Part shown: positions 50,416 to 56,914 of the stretch, one piece after another
Numbering within the stretch: the stretch's first letter is position 1
Layout: each line of letters opens with the position of its first letter
Virus record (IMG/VR): IMGVR_UViG_3300043538_000065
Span: 1 to 58,218 of that record
Length of the DNA stretch: 58,218 bases
Source of the DNA: a virus
Reading direction: 5' to 3' (one strand)
The notes under the pieces: model-generated
The model's input: only the letters and a program-made list of their open reading frames with translations
Told to the model about the DNA's origin: nothing
The model's database searches: none
Translations under genes and position numbers: made by a program

Positions 50416-50562
50416 TCAGCCGATGATCTCGGCATAGACCGCAAGGGCTGCACGCGCGTTCGGCTTGCGTTTGCCTTCGATGAGAGTTGTGGATGCCCGC
50501 CGAACGAGACTTGCGGCCCGGTCGGCGGGCGGTCTCCACTGGGAGTCTTGCAAACACCCCAC
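50416..50562 (-). CDS. Small HTH-protein C-terminal fragment, copy A
   Basis: 48 codons from a GTG at 50562 to the TGA at 50416-50418, ending GKRKPNARAALAVYAEIIG, with RAASLVRRASTTLIE before it. The same ending occurs in copy B (50982-51089), and base differences between the copies are synonymous in this frame (GCG/GCC and CGT/CGC). Its stop lies 12 bases before the next start, with an SD in between. It is only 11 bases from a divergent + strand start, so its expression is unclear. Confidence 0.5.
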   Translation of the reverse strand: MGCLQDSQWRPPADRAASLVRRASTTLIEGKRKPNARAALAVYAEIIG

Positions 50563-50573
50563 GGAGAAAATAG

Positions 50574-50891
50574 ATGCCGCAACGCTTTGATGAGACTATA
50601 GAAGAATTCGGTCAGCGTCGCATAAAAGAGGCAGAGCAAAATCAGCAACGCGCAACAAGACTTCACGAATTTGCCGTTGAGCCCAAAGACCTCTACGCAG
50701 ATGCCGTAACGTTCCACGAGGATCGTGGCGTTCTCCGCATCGGCTTCCATTGCACCCGACCGGAAAGTGCCGACGCTATCGGTTACCCTACCGTCCCCGT
50801 CGCGCGCGTCTCCTTCCACTTCAAGATGTTCAAGCACTACTTTGAGACATGGCTCCAAACGGAGGCCGGCCGCGACGCGCTGACGGAGTAA
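50574..50891 (+). CDS. Hypothetical protein, + strand gene in the control region
   Basis: 105 residues, RBS GGAG seven bases before the ATG. MPQRFDETIEEFGQRRIKEA, then beta-rich DAVTFHEDRGVLRIGFHC and FKMFKHYFETWLQTEAGRDA. The opposite frame is Arg/Pro-rich shadow. It is placed between - strand HTH fragments, so may be expressed from the prophage. Confidence 0.75.
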   Translation: MPQRFDETIEEFGQRRIKEAEQNQQRATRLHEFAVEPKDLYADAVTFHEDRGVLRIGFHCTRPESADAIGYPTVPVARVSFHFKMFKHYFETWLQTEAGRDALTE

Positions 50892-50981
50892 GCCACGCCA
50901 GAATGCAGGTCGCAGAACCGGGTCCATCGGCATGATCGCAAGATAGGGCGGGTGCCTCAGCACGATCATGCCGCCCTCCGA

Positions 50982-51089
50982 TCAGCCGATGATCTCGGCA
51001 TAGACCGCAAGGGCTGCGCGGGCGTTCGGCTTGCGTTTGCCGACCTCGCGGCATTGTGTGTTGATTGCCCGCCGGGCGAGCCTTGCGAC
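50982..51089 (-). pseudogene. HTH-protein C-terminal fragment, copy B
   Basis: 35 codons after an in-frame TGA (51090-51092), with no start codon, ending with the same 19 residues as copy A. The preceding ARLARRAINTQCREV aligns with the copy A segment. Copy A has a sense codon where copy B has the TGA. The duplicated block covers about 70 bp at high identity, then diverges. Confidence 0.6.
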
Positions 51090-51145
51090 TCACCCGGCGC
51101 GCGGTCTTCGATGGGAGTTGCAACACAACCATCGGAGCTAAAATC

Positions 51146-51433
51146 ATGAACACGATCAGTGCAACCGGCATCGGCTGGTACAACCGCGAGGACTATCCGC
51201 GCATTCTCGAGATCATGGAGGATGCGGATGTCCTGCCGACGACCTACGATACTTGGCGCCAGAAAGCCGAGGGCTTGGAACGCCAGATCAAGGCGAGCGG
51301 GGCAATTGTGGTCCGCGCCGTAATCGAGCCAAAGGAGTTCGTCGCCTGGTGCGCTGCGCGCGGTCTGAAGGTCAACGCCAAGGCACGCACCGCATTCGGC
51401 TCCGAATGCGCCTACCGGAAGATCAACCCCTGA
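51146..51433 (+). CDS. Hypothetical protein, second + strand gene in the control region
   Basis: 95 residues, RBS GGAG nine bases before the ATG. MNTISATGIGWYNREDYPRI, EIMEDADVLPTTYDTWRQKA and IEPKEFVAWCAARGLKVNAK. Acidic N-terminus, basic C-terminus. Same relation to an HTH fragment as the gene at 50574, but not evidently homologous to it. Function unknown. Confidence 0.75.
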   Translation: MNTISATGIGWYNREDYPRILEIMEDADVLPTTYDTWRQKAEGLERQIKASGAIVVRAVIEPKEFVAWCAARGLKVNAKARTAFGSECAYRKINP

Positions 51434-51466
51434 GACCTGTACGGCAATCATGGGGCGCTCCTGATC

Positions 51467-51652
51467 TCAGCCGATGCGCGCGAAGATGTCGGCAAAGACT
51501 GCGTACACAGCCCGGTCCGGCACGCGAGACGTGCCCTTAAGCCAGCGCTTCGCCGTGCTTTTGTCCTTGCCGGTGGCGTCCGCGAGGAACTGCTCGGTCT
51601 TGCAAGGCGCGGCGAACTTGGCGAGATCGGAGAAGGAAATTCTCTTATCCAC
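51467..51652 (-). CDS. Small HTH regulator
   Basis: 61 residues if the GTG at 51652 is used, just after a promoter-like dyad; an ATG at 51730 would add 26 residues. FLADATGKDKSTAKRWLKGT and SRVPDRAVYAVFADIFARIG show HTH organisation, and the end resembles the ending of the two fragments in this region. Its short leader, if the promoter is right, has no SD. Regulator of the early block, likely. Confidence 0.65.
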   Translation of the reverse strand: MDKRISFSDLAKFAAPCKTEQFLADATGKDKSTAKRWLKGTSRVPDRAVYAVFADIFARIG

Positions 51653-51653
51653 A
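51645..51653 (+). other. Consensus DnaA box
   Basis: TTATCCACA matches the consensus DnaA box exactly. It overlaps the probable start codon of the regulator at 51652. Single copy; may be chance. Confidence 0.4.
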
Positions 51654-51989
51654 GGGCATATTTTTTTGGGTTCATATTTGAACCCTCGCGGATTTGACAA
51701 CCGCCGCGTGTAACCCCTTGATTCCACCATGACGCACCCCCGCACGCAAAAACGAACTCCGGTTGCAACCCGCGCGATCTACATGCTACGTTCCGTTTGT
51801 AGCCAGTCCGTAGTGCAACTTCACGCTGGTACAGTTGCGTTTCTCGCACATGACGACAGACGCGCGAAGCAAGCGAAAATCTCACACTTCGCGAAATATT
51901 TTCCGTTAGTGCAAAACCAGACGATGTGCTTGCCTGCCCCTTTAGTCGTAGGGGCTGGGAATGGACAATGTGGTTCGCTTCCCGCGGCG
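51653..51989. other. Control-region gap without a clear gene
   Basis: Between two - strand regulator genes. It holds the dyad at 51668-51685, a second dyad with arms GCGAAG and CTTCGC around 51865-51895, and an open - frame starting at 51993 with ATGA overlap (MTPREANHIVHSQPL...) that continues for 181 codons but becomes Arg/Ser-rich and overlaps the downstream HTH gene in another frame. I do not call a gene here; a decayed gene is possible. Confidence 0.4.
51668..51685 (-). promoter_or_regulatory. Operator-like dyad overlapping a promoter
   Basis: GGGTTCA, TATT, TGAACCC: perfect 7-bp arms. On the - strand TTGTCA (-35, near 51697) is followed after 18 bases by TATGAA (-10), which lies within the dyad, 15-20 bases before the regulator start at 51652. 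This is a fitting autoregulated promoter of a small HTH gene. Confidence 0.6.
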
Positions 51990-52232
51990 TCATGTCGGGA
52001 CTTCCTCGGATACTTTAGCTGCCAGCCGGGTCAAGATTTCAGCAGTCAATCCGGCAGACTTGGCCGTTTCCGTCGTCAGAAGCCGCTCCCACCATTCGGA
52101 CGGGATAGTGTCTCGCTTGAACCACTTGCGCACGACCGAACCGTCATTGATCCCCAACTCGGCCGCCATCGCCTCGCGGGAGCGCCACAAGTCGATGATT
52201 GAGCGGAATGAGGTGGGCACAGAATCAGTCAT
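51990..52232 (-). CDS. Cro-like regulator, divergent from the repressor
   Basis: 80 residues from the ATG at 52232. SIIDLWRSREAMAAELGIND and GSVVRKWFKRDTIPSEWWER make a helix-turn-helix of the phage Cro/YdaS-like kind. The gene reads into the early leftward block, so it corresponds to cro. 85 bases separate it from the divergent repressor; that gap holds the GGGACA dyads. Confidence 0.75.
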   Translation of the reverse strand: MTDSVPTSFRSIIDLWRSREAMAAELGINDGSVVRKWFKRDTIPSEWWERLLTTETAKSAGLTAEILTRLAAKVSEEVPT

Positions 52233-52244
52233 GCCCGAAGTATT

Positions 52245-52316
52245 GGGACATAACGTCCCGATTTGCAAGGGCATCATGGTACGGGACAGAAAATCTCCTG
52301 TGGGACATTCTGGCCC
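52245..52316. promoter_or_regulatory. Operators between cro-like and repressor genes
   Basis: Site 1: GGGACA TAA CGTCCC (52245-52259). Site 2: GGGACA TTC TGGCCC (52302-52316). A half site GGGACA lies at 52283-52288. All follow GGGACA-N3-TGTCCC with one mismatch. They are in the divergent gap and sites with the same pattern recur at 53022 and 53044, so this is the probable operator set of the repressor. Confidence 0.7.
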
Positions 52317-52317
52317 T

Positions 52318-52632
52318 ATGGGAAAAGACTACGAAAAACTGTCCGACAGCGATTGGCGTTCGCGGTTCCAAGAACGACTTAACCGCATTCAAGGCAAGCG
52401 GAGCCACGACGCCATGGCTGATATTCTCGGTATGTCAGTCGAGAGCTGGAAGAAGTGCGTCAATAGAGGTGACAGTTTTCCGCTTCGGAGGTTGCCTAAA
52501 CTTGCCTCCCTCGCTGGAATCCCCATCGAAAGCCTGATCAAGGGTGACAGAGACGACGAACTCCCAGCTCCGGTGGAGCGATATCGGCAGCGAACAATTC
52601 AGTCGAAGACCGGCACCCGACGAACGGGCTAG
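52318..52632 (+). CDS. Phage repressor candidate with HTH
   Basis: 104 residues from the ATG at 52318. RSHDAMADILGMSVESWKKC and RLPKLASLAGIPIESLIKGD resemble HTH repressors; the C-terminus is short and basic, without a LexA-type protease domain. Divergent from the cro-like gene with operators between. The longer frame upstream from 51961 overlaps the cro-like gene antisense and is not preferred. Confidence 0.7.
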   Translation: MGKDYEKLSDSDWRSRFQERLNRIQGKRSHDAMADILGMSVESWKKCVNRGDSFPLRRLPKLASLAGIPIESLIKGDRDDELPAPVERYRQRTIQSKTGTRRTG

Positions 52633-52645
52633 CTAGTGAGCGCAA

Positions 52646-52969
52646 ATGAACCGCACCTTTTATCTCTTACTGGCGACGGCGACGCTCGCAATATCTCCCG
52701 CTCACACACAGGAGGCGGGCGTTAAGCTCCCTTATGCCGCATGCATAACCGAGGAAGCCTTTAAGAAATTTGACGATATACGCCGATCTGGTGACCGCGA
52801 GGCCCTCGAAAAATATTATATGGCCTCAGCCTTGGCCGGCGTTTGTTTGCCGCTCAAAGTTGGCCAGCGCGTCTTCAAGGAGGGTCTTGGCCAAGGCTTT
52901 GCGATCATAAAGATTCGGCCCAAAGGCATGTTCCAGAGCTATTTCACCTACGATATGGTGGTTGAGTAA
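52646..52969 (+). CDS. Small secreted protein behind the repressor (lysogenic conversion candidate)
   Basis: 107 residues with signal peptide (LLLATATLAISPAHTQ). Mature part: KLPYAACITEEAFKKFDDIR, ALAGVCLPLKVGQRVFKEGL, two Cys probably bonded. Lies 13 bases after the repressor and would be expressed in lysogens. Composition lower in GC than the neighbours. Function unknown. Confidence 0.7.
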   Translation: MNRTFYLLLATATLAISPAHTQEAGVKLPYAACITEEAFKKFDDIRRSGDREALEKYYMASALAGVCLPLKVGQRVFKEGLGQGFAIIKIRPKGMFQSYFTYDMVVE

Positions 52970-53021
52970 CGAGTGAGCGGGCCTATAATGAGGCCCAGTT
53001 CCAAAATGTAATTTTCTTCTT

Positions 53022-53067
53022 GGGACAATTTGGCCTTGACTTCGGGACATTTTGTCCCGAATATGTT
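53022..53067 (+). promoter_or_regulatory. Operator-controlled promoter of the right operon
   Basis: Perfect dyad CGGGACA TTT TGTCCCG (53043-53059) with TTGACT at 53036-53041 directly before it and AT-rich -10 candidates (GAATAT or TATGTT) after it, so the dyad lies in the -35/-10 spacer. A weaker site GGGACA ATT TGGCCT (53022-53036) precedes it. The gene at 53101 follows. Confidence 0.7.
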
Positions 53068-53100
53068 TCCCGTGAAACAACCTCACGGGAATCAGTTCAA

Positions 53101-53361
53101 ATGGCTGAGCCAGCCACCAAACCGCGCTTAGATGGTTTTGCGCCCGGCGCCCGTCCTATCTGTGTGTTTTGCAATGCACCTTGGTCGGACGACATGATCA
53201 AGGTGCTGGCGGAATCCGAGGTTGAAGTCGGGTACTACGGCGATCCCGAAGGCGTCGATACCATGGCGATTATCGACATCGCCTGCGCCGCATGCGAGCG
53301 GCTGATCTATCGCAAGGAATGCCGCGGCAACACGTTCAGTCAACTGACGGTGTTGAAATGA
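53101..53361 (+). CDS. Small zinc-binding protein
   Basis: 86 residues from the ATG at 53101. CVFCNAPWSDDMIKVL and CAACERLIYRKEC give CxxC pairs, a zinc ribbon, with EVGYYGDPEGVD between. First gene behind the operator-controlled promoter. Function unknown. Confidence 0.75.
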   Translation: MAEPATKPRLDGFAPGARPICVFCNAPWSDDMIKVLAESEVEVGYYGDPEGVDTMAIIDIACAACERLIYRKECRGNTFSQLTVLK

Positions 53362-53378
53362 CCGCCGGCCCACCTGCT

Positions 53379-53873
53379 TCAGCCGTGTTTTTGCAGCCGC
53401 TCGACATGAAACGCGTCGAGCGAAGCAACAACCGCGCGCACGTTGGTCAAGTGACGCTTCAGGTCGGCCAGCCGAAGGGATGGCGCCATCTTGTAGCGGG
53501 GCAACAATGTCTCGGCGAAGGCGGCATCAATGCTCGGTTCGATCTGAGACCATGGAAAATCTTGGCTCTTTCCCACCGGTTGATGGGCGAGGCGATTTCG
53601 AACCGGAAGCAGTTTCTCGATCTTGGACTTGATCGCGTCCCATTCCTTGAGGTCGGCGTCTGCGGTCTCGCCGACGAGGCTCGCGTGCAAAAGCCCGTTC
53701 GTCAGTTCAAGCTGCCGCCACAGCGATCGTGTGTGGTAGTACGCGACGCCAGCAATAACGATGTGGGTGCGCATGCATGTCCAGCAGGTGAAAAGCAGCC
53801 TGTTGTCGACGTTCGCCCACTCCGCCACGCACATGCCGAGCCATCGGTAGAATTCGTCCACCTCATTTTCCAC
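53379..53873 (-). CDS. HEPN-like helical protein, defence/exclusion candidate
   Basis: 164 residues, GTG start at 53873 with GGAG eight bases upstream. All-helical profile; residues 92-97 read RNRLAH, the RN-x3-H motif of HEPN-type ribonucleases, after a long helix (KEWDAIKSKIEKLLP). The gene is inverted relative to its neighbours and stands alone, as many prophage-borne defence genes do. HEPN assignment is by motif only. Confidence 0.7.
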   Translation of the reverse strand: MENEVDEFYRWLGMCVAEWANVDNRLLFTCWTCMRTHIVIAGVAYYHTRSLWRQLELTNGLLHASLVGETADADLKEWDAIKSKIEKLLPVRNRLAHQPVGKSQDFPWSQIEPSIDAAFAETLLPRYKMAPSLRLADLKRHLTNVRAVVASLDAFHVERLQKHG

Positions 53874-53987
53874 GAACGTATCTCCATTGCCAGCAACACT
53901 GGGGATGCCAGGGCCGTCGCTGACCTCGAATCAGCGGCGGCCCGTCTTTTCATCTTACGTCCACATCAAACCTCGCGAGTAACAGTC

Positions 53988-54422
53988 ATGCGTAAATCCC
54001 CCGCCACCTCCTCCGTCGTCCCCTCCGCCGCCCCGGCCGCTGCCCGGTCGTTCGACCGGCGCCCGCTGCCGAAGGTGTTCGCTGAATTCACCTCCCTCGT
54101 GCTGGTCAAGCATCAGGAGAGCAAGAGCGGCAGGGCCCTCTACGTCTCCGACGACGGCGATGTTTTGAACGCCGTCTGGGTCCCCAAGGCGATGCTGGGC
54201 ATCGATAAGGTCGACCGCGGCCGGTTTCTGGTTGCGACCGTTTCCAAGGCCTTCGCCGGACAGAAGCGTCTCGACATCGGCCGCATCGATCATGAGCGCT
54301 TGACGCCGGATGAATCCGCGCAACTCAAAGCCGCGCAAGACCTCGCCAAGCTTACCCGCCAGCGGTTCAACGGCTACCGATCCTCTTCACTGACCTACAT
54401 GGGAAGGAACGAGTTCGCATGA
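53988..54422 (+). CDS. Hypothetical protein of the right operon
   Basis: 144 residues, ATG at 53988; the longer frame is a shadow. Pro/Ala/Ser-rich start, then VFAEFTSLVLVKHQESKSGR, VWVPKAMLGIDK and SLTYMGRNEFA. Beta-rich. ATGA overlap with the next gene. Function unknown; position suits recombination or ssDNA-related roles. Confidence 0.7.
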   Translation: MRKSPATSSVVPSAAPAAARSFDRRPLPKVFAEFTSLVLVKHQESKSGRALYVSDDGDVLNAVWVPKAMLGIDKVDRGRFLVATVSKAFAGQKRLDIGRIDHERLTPDESAQLKAAQDLAKLTRQRFNGYRSSSLTYMGRNEFA

Positions 54423-54844
54423 GCATCCACGACGGCATCTCCGACTTCGACGGCAGACGCGAGCCGATGCGCGCACTGCGCGACCTGATCAACCTTTGCG
54501 AACAGACCTTTCCTCTTGAGAATGGCGGTCGCGAAGAACAGGAGATCATCGCGCAGGCGCAGAACGGATTCACCACACTGCGCAAGTTGTTCGGAGATAA
54601 CCGGCTTGCGGAAGATGTGGCCCACGGGCCGATGGTTGAGCCGCCGCTTCCTCTCCCCGATCAACCCGACCTGCATCCCGGCTGCAAGAAAGTTCGCGAC
54701 GTGGTCATCGCGCTGCTGAAACTGCCGATGCACGCCGATTTCCAGGTCGATGATGGCGCAGAATTCCGCGACTTCACAATCGAGCATGTCGTTCGCGAAA
54801 CTGCCCCAGGCGACGCGCAACTCGTCGTTATCAAACCGGAGTAG
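54419..54844 (+). CDS. Hypothetical protein of the right operon, 141 aa
   Basis: Acidic, helical N-terminus (PMRALRDLINLCEQTFPLEN), middle with KLFGDNRLAEDVAHGP and C-terminal FQVDDGAEFRDFTIEHVV. ATGA overlap. No domain recognised. Confidence 0.65.
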   Translation: MSIHDGISDFDGRREPMRALRDLINLCEQTFPLENGGREEQEIIAQAQNGFTTLRKLFGDNRLAEDVAHGPMVEPPLPLPDQPDLHPGCKKVRDVVIALLKLPMHADFQVDDGAEFRDFTIEHVVRETAPGDAQLVVIKPE

Positions 54845-54848
54845 CGCG

Positions 54849-55043
54849 ATGCCCGTGCTTGAGGTCTACGAACGCACAACAGAAGCTTTCATCGTTCTGA
54901 CTGCCGACGCGCCGTTACCGACCTGCACGCCGGCCGATCCCTTCGGCGTCGACCACGACTGCCTCAACCCGGCCGGGCATCATCCCATCGTCTCTTGCGG
55001 AGACATCGTCTGCCGCCACTGTCCGAAGGTGTTTTGGCTATGA
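54849..55043 (+). CDS. Small Cys/His-rich protein
   Basis: 64 residues. LPTCTPADPFGVDHDCLNPA and CGDIVCRHC give a Cys/His zinc site. ATG four bases after the previous stop; ATGA with the next gene. Probably zinc-binding. Confidence 0.65.
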   Translation: MPVLEVYERTTEAFIVLTADAPLPTCTPADPFGVDHDCLNPAGHHPIVSCGDIVCRHCPKVFWL

Positions 55044-55288
55044 CCTCGCATCTTCACCTCCACATCGTCGATAGCCCGATGGTCGACAACAAGACCTGGC
55101 GCAACGCCAAGGTCGAGCGGATGGCCAACGACCTGATCCGCCATAAGCAGGCCGCCGGCCGGGAGGCCGCGGCGATGCGCACCTTGCGCGACTGCGGCCA
55201 CGCCATGGCCGACATCGTCATGCTGATCGATGACGTGCGCAATCTGGCGTTTCAGGAGATCGTGGCGAAGGAAGTGAGCGAGCCGTGA
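55040..55288 (+). CDS. Small hypothetical protein, 82 aa
   Basis: ATG overlapping the previous stop. MTSHLHLHIVDSPMVDNKTW, then a charged helix (VERMANDLIRHKQAAGREAA) and DCGHAMADIVMLIDDVRNLA. Function unknown. Confidence 0.65.
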   Translation: MTSHLHLHIVDSPMVDNKTWRNAKVERMANDLIRHKQAAGREAAAMRTLRDCGHAMADIVMLIDDVRNLAFQEIVAKEVSEP

Positions 55289-55536
55289 GATGGACCCCAT
55301 ACCATCATTGGATGTGGTTTTGGTGCTGGCTTTGCTACCGGCTGTACCTCGCGCTTCCCGTGGCGAACTTCAACACCCGATATCACAGGTTCACCTTATG
55401 GCTGCTCGGCTACGGCGGGGCCTATGCGCACAGCACGCGAGAGGACTTCCACTGGTGCGCTTTCTTTTTCGAGAGCGATGAGGCCTGCCGCGCGGCGTGG
55501 GCCAAGCATCTTGACGAAACGAGCACAGCGCCATGA
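55285..55536 (+). CDS. Aromatic-rich small protein
   Basis: GTG start overlapping the previous stop (GTGA). 83 residues with WTPYHHWMWFWCWLCYRLYL at the start, very rich in Trp/Tyr/Cys, and HWCAFFFESDEACRAAWAKH later. May be membrane-associated. Function unknown. Confidence 0.65.
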   Translation: MRWTPYHHWMWFWCWLCYRLYLALPVANFNTRYHRFTLWLLGYGGAYAHSTREDFHWCAFFFESDEACRAAWAKHLDETSTAP

Positions 55537-55973
55537 TCCTTCCCCGCCCTCAACGCATCATCCCGCCATCGGCCCCGGGCTCGCTGCTGAAGCGCTTCGA
55601 CGCCCCAGCGTCACGGCCGCGCGCGATCGAGACCGAGCGGGATCCTGACTACCTCGCAATGGTCCGGACCTTGCCCTGTCTGTACTGCGGGATGGAGCCT
55701 TGCGGCGAGGCCGCGCACGTCCGCATGGCGTCGGCCGCCTTTCGCAAGGCATCGGGCATGAACAAAACGCCGCCCGACAAATGGGCGCTGCCGCTCTGCG
55801 GACCTGACCATCGCGTCCTTAAAACCGCGCAGCACAATCACGGCGAGGCTCAATTCTGGTATCGGCTCGGCATCTCGCCGCTGATCGTCTGCGAGAAGCT
55901 GTACGCGCAACGCGGCGACCTGGTTGCGATGCGGGCTGTGGTGTTTTCGGCGATTGCGGAGCGCGGACGATGA
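55533..55973 (+). CDS. HNH/DUF968-like nuclease of the recombination set
   Basis: 146 residues. CLYCGMEPCGEAAHVRMASA, LPLCGPDHRVLKTAQHNHGE and FWYRLGISP show the Cys/His pattern of the DUF968/HNH group found in lambdoid recombination regions. Acts on branched or nicked DNA by inference. ATGA with both neighbours. Confidence 0.75.
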   Translation: MILPRPQRIIPPSAPGSLLKRFDAPASRPRAIETERDPDYLAMVRTLPCLYCGMEPCGEAAHVRMASAAFRKASGMNKTPPDKWALPLCGPDHRVLKTAQHNHGEAQFWYRLGISPLIVCEKLYAQRGDLVAMRAVVFSAIAERGR

Positions 55974-56266
55974 AGCTGACGGAACGACAGGCCGATCATC
56001 TTGAAATCCTTCGAGACGGCGAATTGCATCACGTCGTCAAAGGCGCGACCTCTCATTCGACATTTCATGGCCTTGTCAAAAAGGGTTTGGCCGAAAGAGT
56101 TGTGGAGCCATGGACGTACCACAAGACAAAGTATCGCGTCACGGCCGCAGGCCGCGCTGAGCTTAAGCGCTTCCGCAATGATCCTATCTTCTCCACTTGC
56201 GGCTCGCCTTCGGCGATGTGTCTCGCGATGGGCGTTCGCGAGGGCGGGGCGGAAACGATGAAATGA
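55970..56266 (+). CDS. Winged-helix protein
   Basis: 98 residues: LTERQADHLEILRDGELHHV, HSTFHGLVKKGLAERVV and YRVTAAGRAELKRFRNDP form a winged HTH. Probable transcription regulator or DNA-binding partner. ATGA with the HNH-like gene. Confidence 0.7.
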   Translation: MKLTERQADHLEILRDGELHHVVKGATSHSTFHGLVKKGLAERVVEPWTYHKTKYRVTAAGRAELKRFRNDPIFSTCGSPSAMCLAMGVREGGAETMK

Positions 56267-56269
56267 GGG

Positions 56270-56285
56270 TGCGCCAATTGGCGCA
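56270..56285. repeat. Palindrome TGCGCCAATTGGCGCA
   Basis: Perfect 16-bp palindrome in the 28-bp gap before the next gene; the third copy of the element at 24440 and 42444. It lies ten bases before the ATG at 56295 and may hide or replace the RBS. Confidence 0.9.
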
Positions 56286-56294
56286 GGCTGGATC

Positions 56295-56642
56295 ATGAAC
56301 AGACATCAACGCCGCCGCGATCAGAAACTTTCCCGCGATGCCTCGCCGGATGAAATCTTCCCGGCCGGTCACGGCCCTGTGCAGCGGAGCGTCGTCGACC
56401 TGATGACTGCCGCTCTCGACGGGCTACGGAAAGCACTTGGCCCAAACTACCACGTCACGCTCTTCGTTGCCGAGCGCGTTCCGCCGGCGGAAGAAGCCCG
56501 CTTGCCTCGCTTCAACTACATGTCGACCGGGCACCGCGAAGACATGCTGGCCGTACTTGAGGCCTTCGTTGCTAAGAACCGCGCAGCTGCGCCGAAACTC
56601 GACAGGATCGCCGACGATCCGCCGACGGACGTGCCCCAATGA
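56295..56642 (+). CDS. Hypothetical protein of the right operon, 115 aa
   Basis: Basic start MNRHQRRRDQKLSRDASPDE, then RSVVDLMTAALDGLRKALGP and HVTLFVAERVPPAEEARLPR, FNYMSTGHREDMLAVLEAFV. No family recognised. No good SD; the palindrome is directly upstream. ATGA with the next short gene. Confidence 0.65.
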   Translation: MNRHQRRRDQKLSRDASPDEIFPAGHGPVQRSVVDLMTAALDGLRKALGPNYHVTLFVAERVPPAEEARLPRFNYMSTGHREDMLAVLEAFVAKNRAAAPKLDRIADDPPTDVPQ

Positions 56643-56728
56643 CCCGCCCCGCCACCATCCCGCCCGGCCTGTGGCCTCCCCGAATGCCAGTGGAAATGGC
56701 GGCGGGCTATTGCGGGGAGCTCCGATGA
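56639..56728 (+). CDS. 29-aa peptide, possible relict of an excisionase-like HTH gene
   Basis: ATGA overlaps on both sides. The peptide MTRPATIPPGLWPPRMPVEM continues AAGYCGELR and stops. RMPVEMAAGYCGE resembles the start of AlpA/excisionase-type HTH domains (R-x-x-AAxYxG), which would normally continue about 40 residues. Truncated or a genuine micro-ORF. Confidence 0.5.
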   Translation: MTRPATIPPGLWPPRMPVEMAAGYCGELR

Positions 56729-56913
56729 TTTCCGACACATTGTCCGACGCCGCCTCCGAGATCAGGCGCTACCTCAAGGATATGCCCCACGTTTATGCCG
56801 ACACGGCACCGCTGATCCACGATCTGCTCGTGAAGATGGACACAGTCCGTATCCTGCTCGATACCCCGCCGAACCCCGGCGAGCGCTCGGCGACCTTGGG
56901 GAAAGGCACCTAA
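56725..56913 (+). CDS. Small hypothetical protein, 62 aa
   Basis: MISDTLSDAASEIRRYLKDM, a helix-rich acidic protein, with LIHDLLVKMDTVRILLDT. ATGA with the previous ORF; one base before the next start. Possibly a partner of the excisionase-like protein. Confidence 0.6.
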   Translation: MISDTLSDAASEIRRYLKDMPHVYADTAPLIHDLLVKMDTVRILLDTPPNPGERSATLGKGT

Positions 56914-56914
56914 A

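Noticed and set aside
50400-50969. 189-codon - strand frame
   Set aside because: Wrong frame for the synonymous differences between the two fragment copies, and opposite a better + strand gene.
51961-52317. Longer repressor starting MDNVVRFPRRH at 51961
   Set aside because: It lies antisense over the well-supported cro-like gene; the short form from 52318 fits the operator layout better.
53292-53987. N-terminal extension of the gene at 53988
   Set aside because: It is antisense to the HEPN-like gene and has shadow composition.
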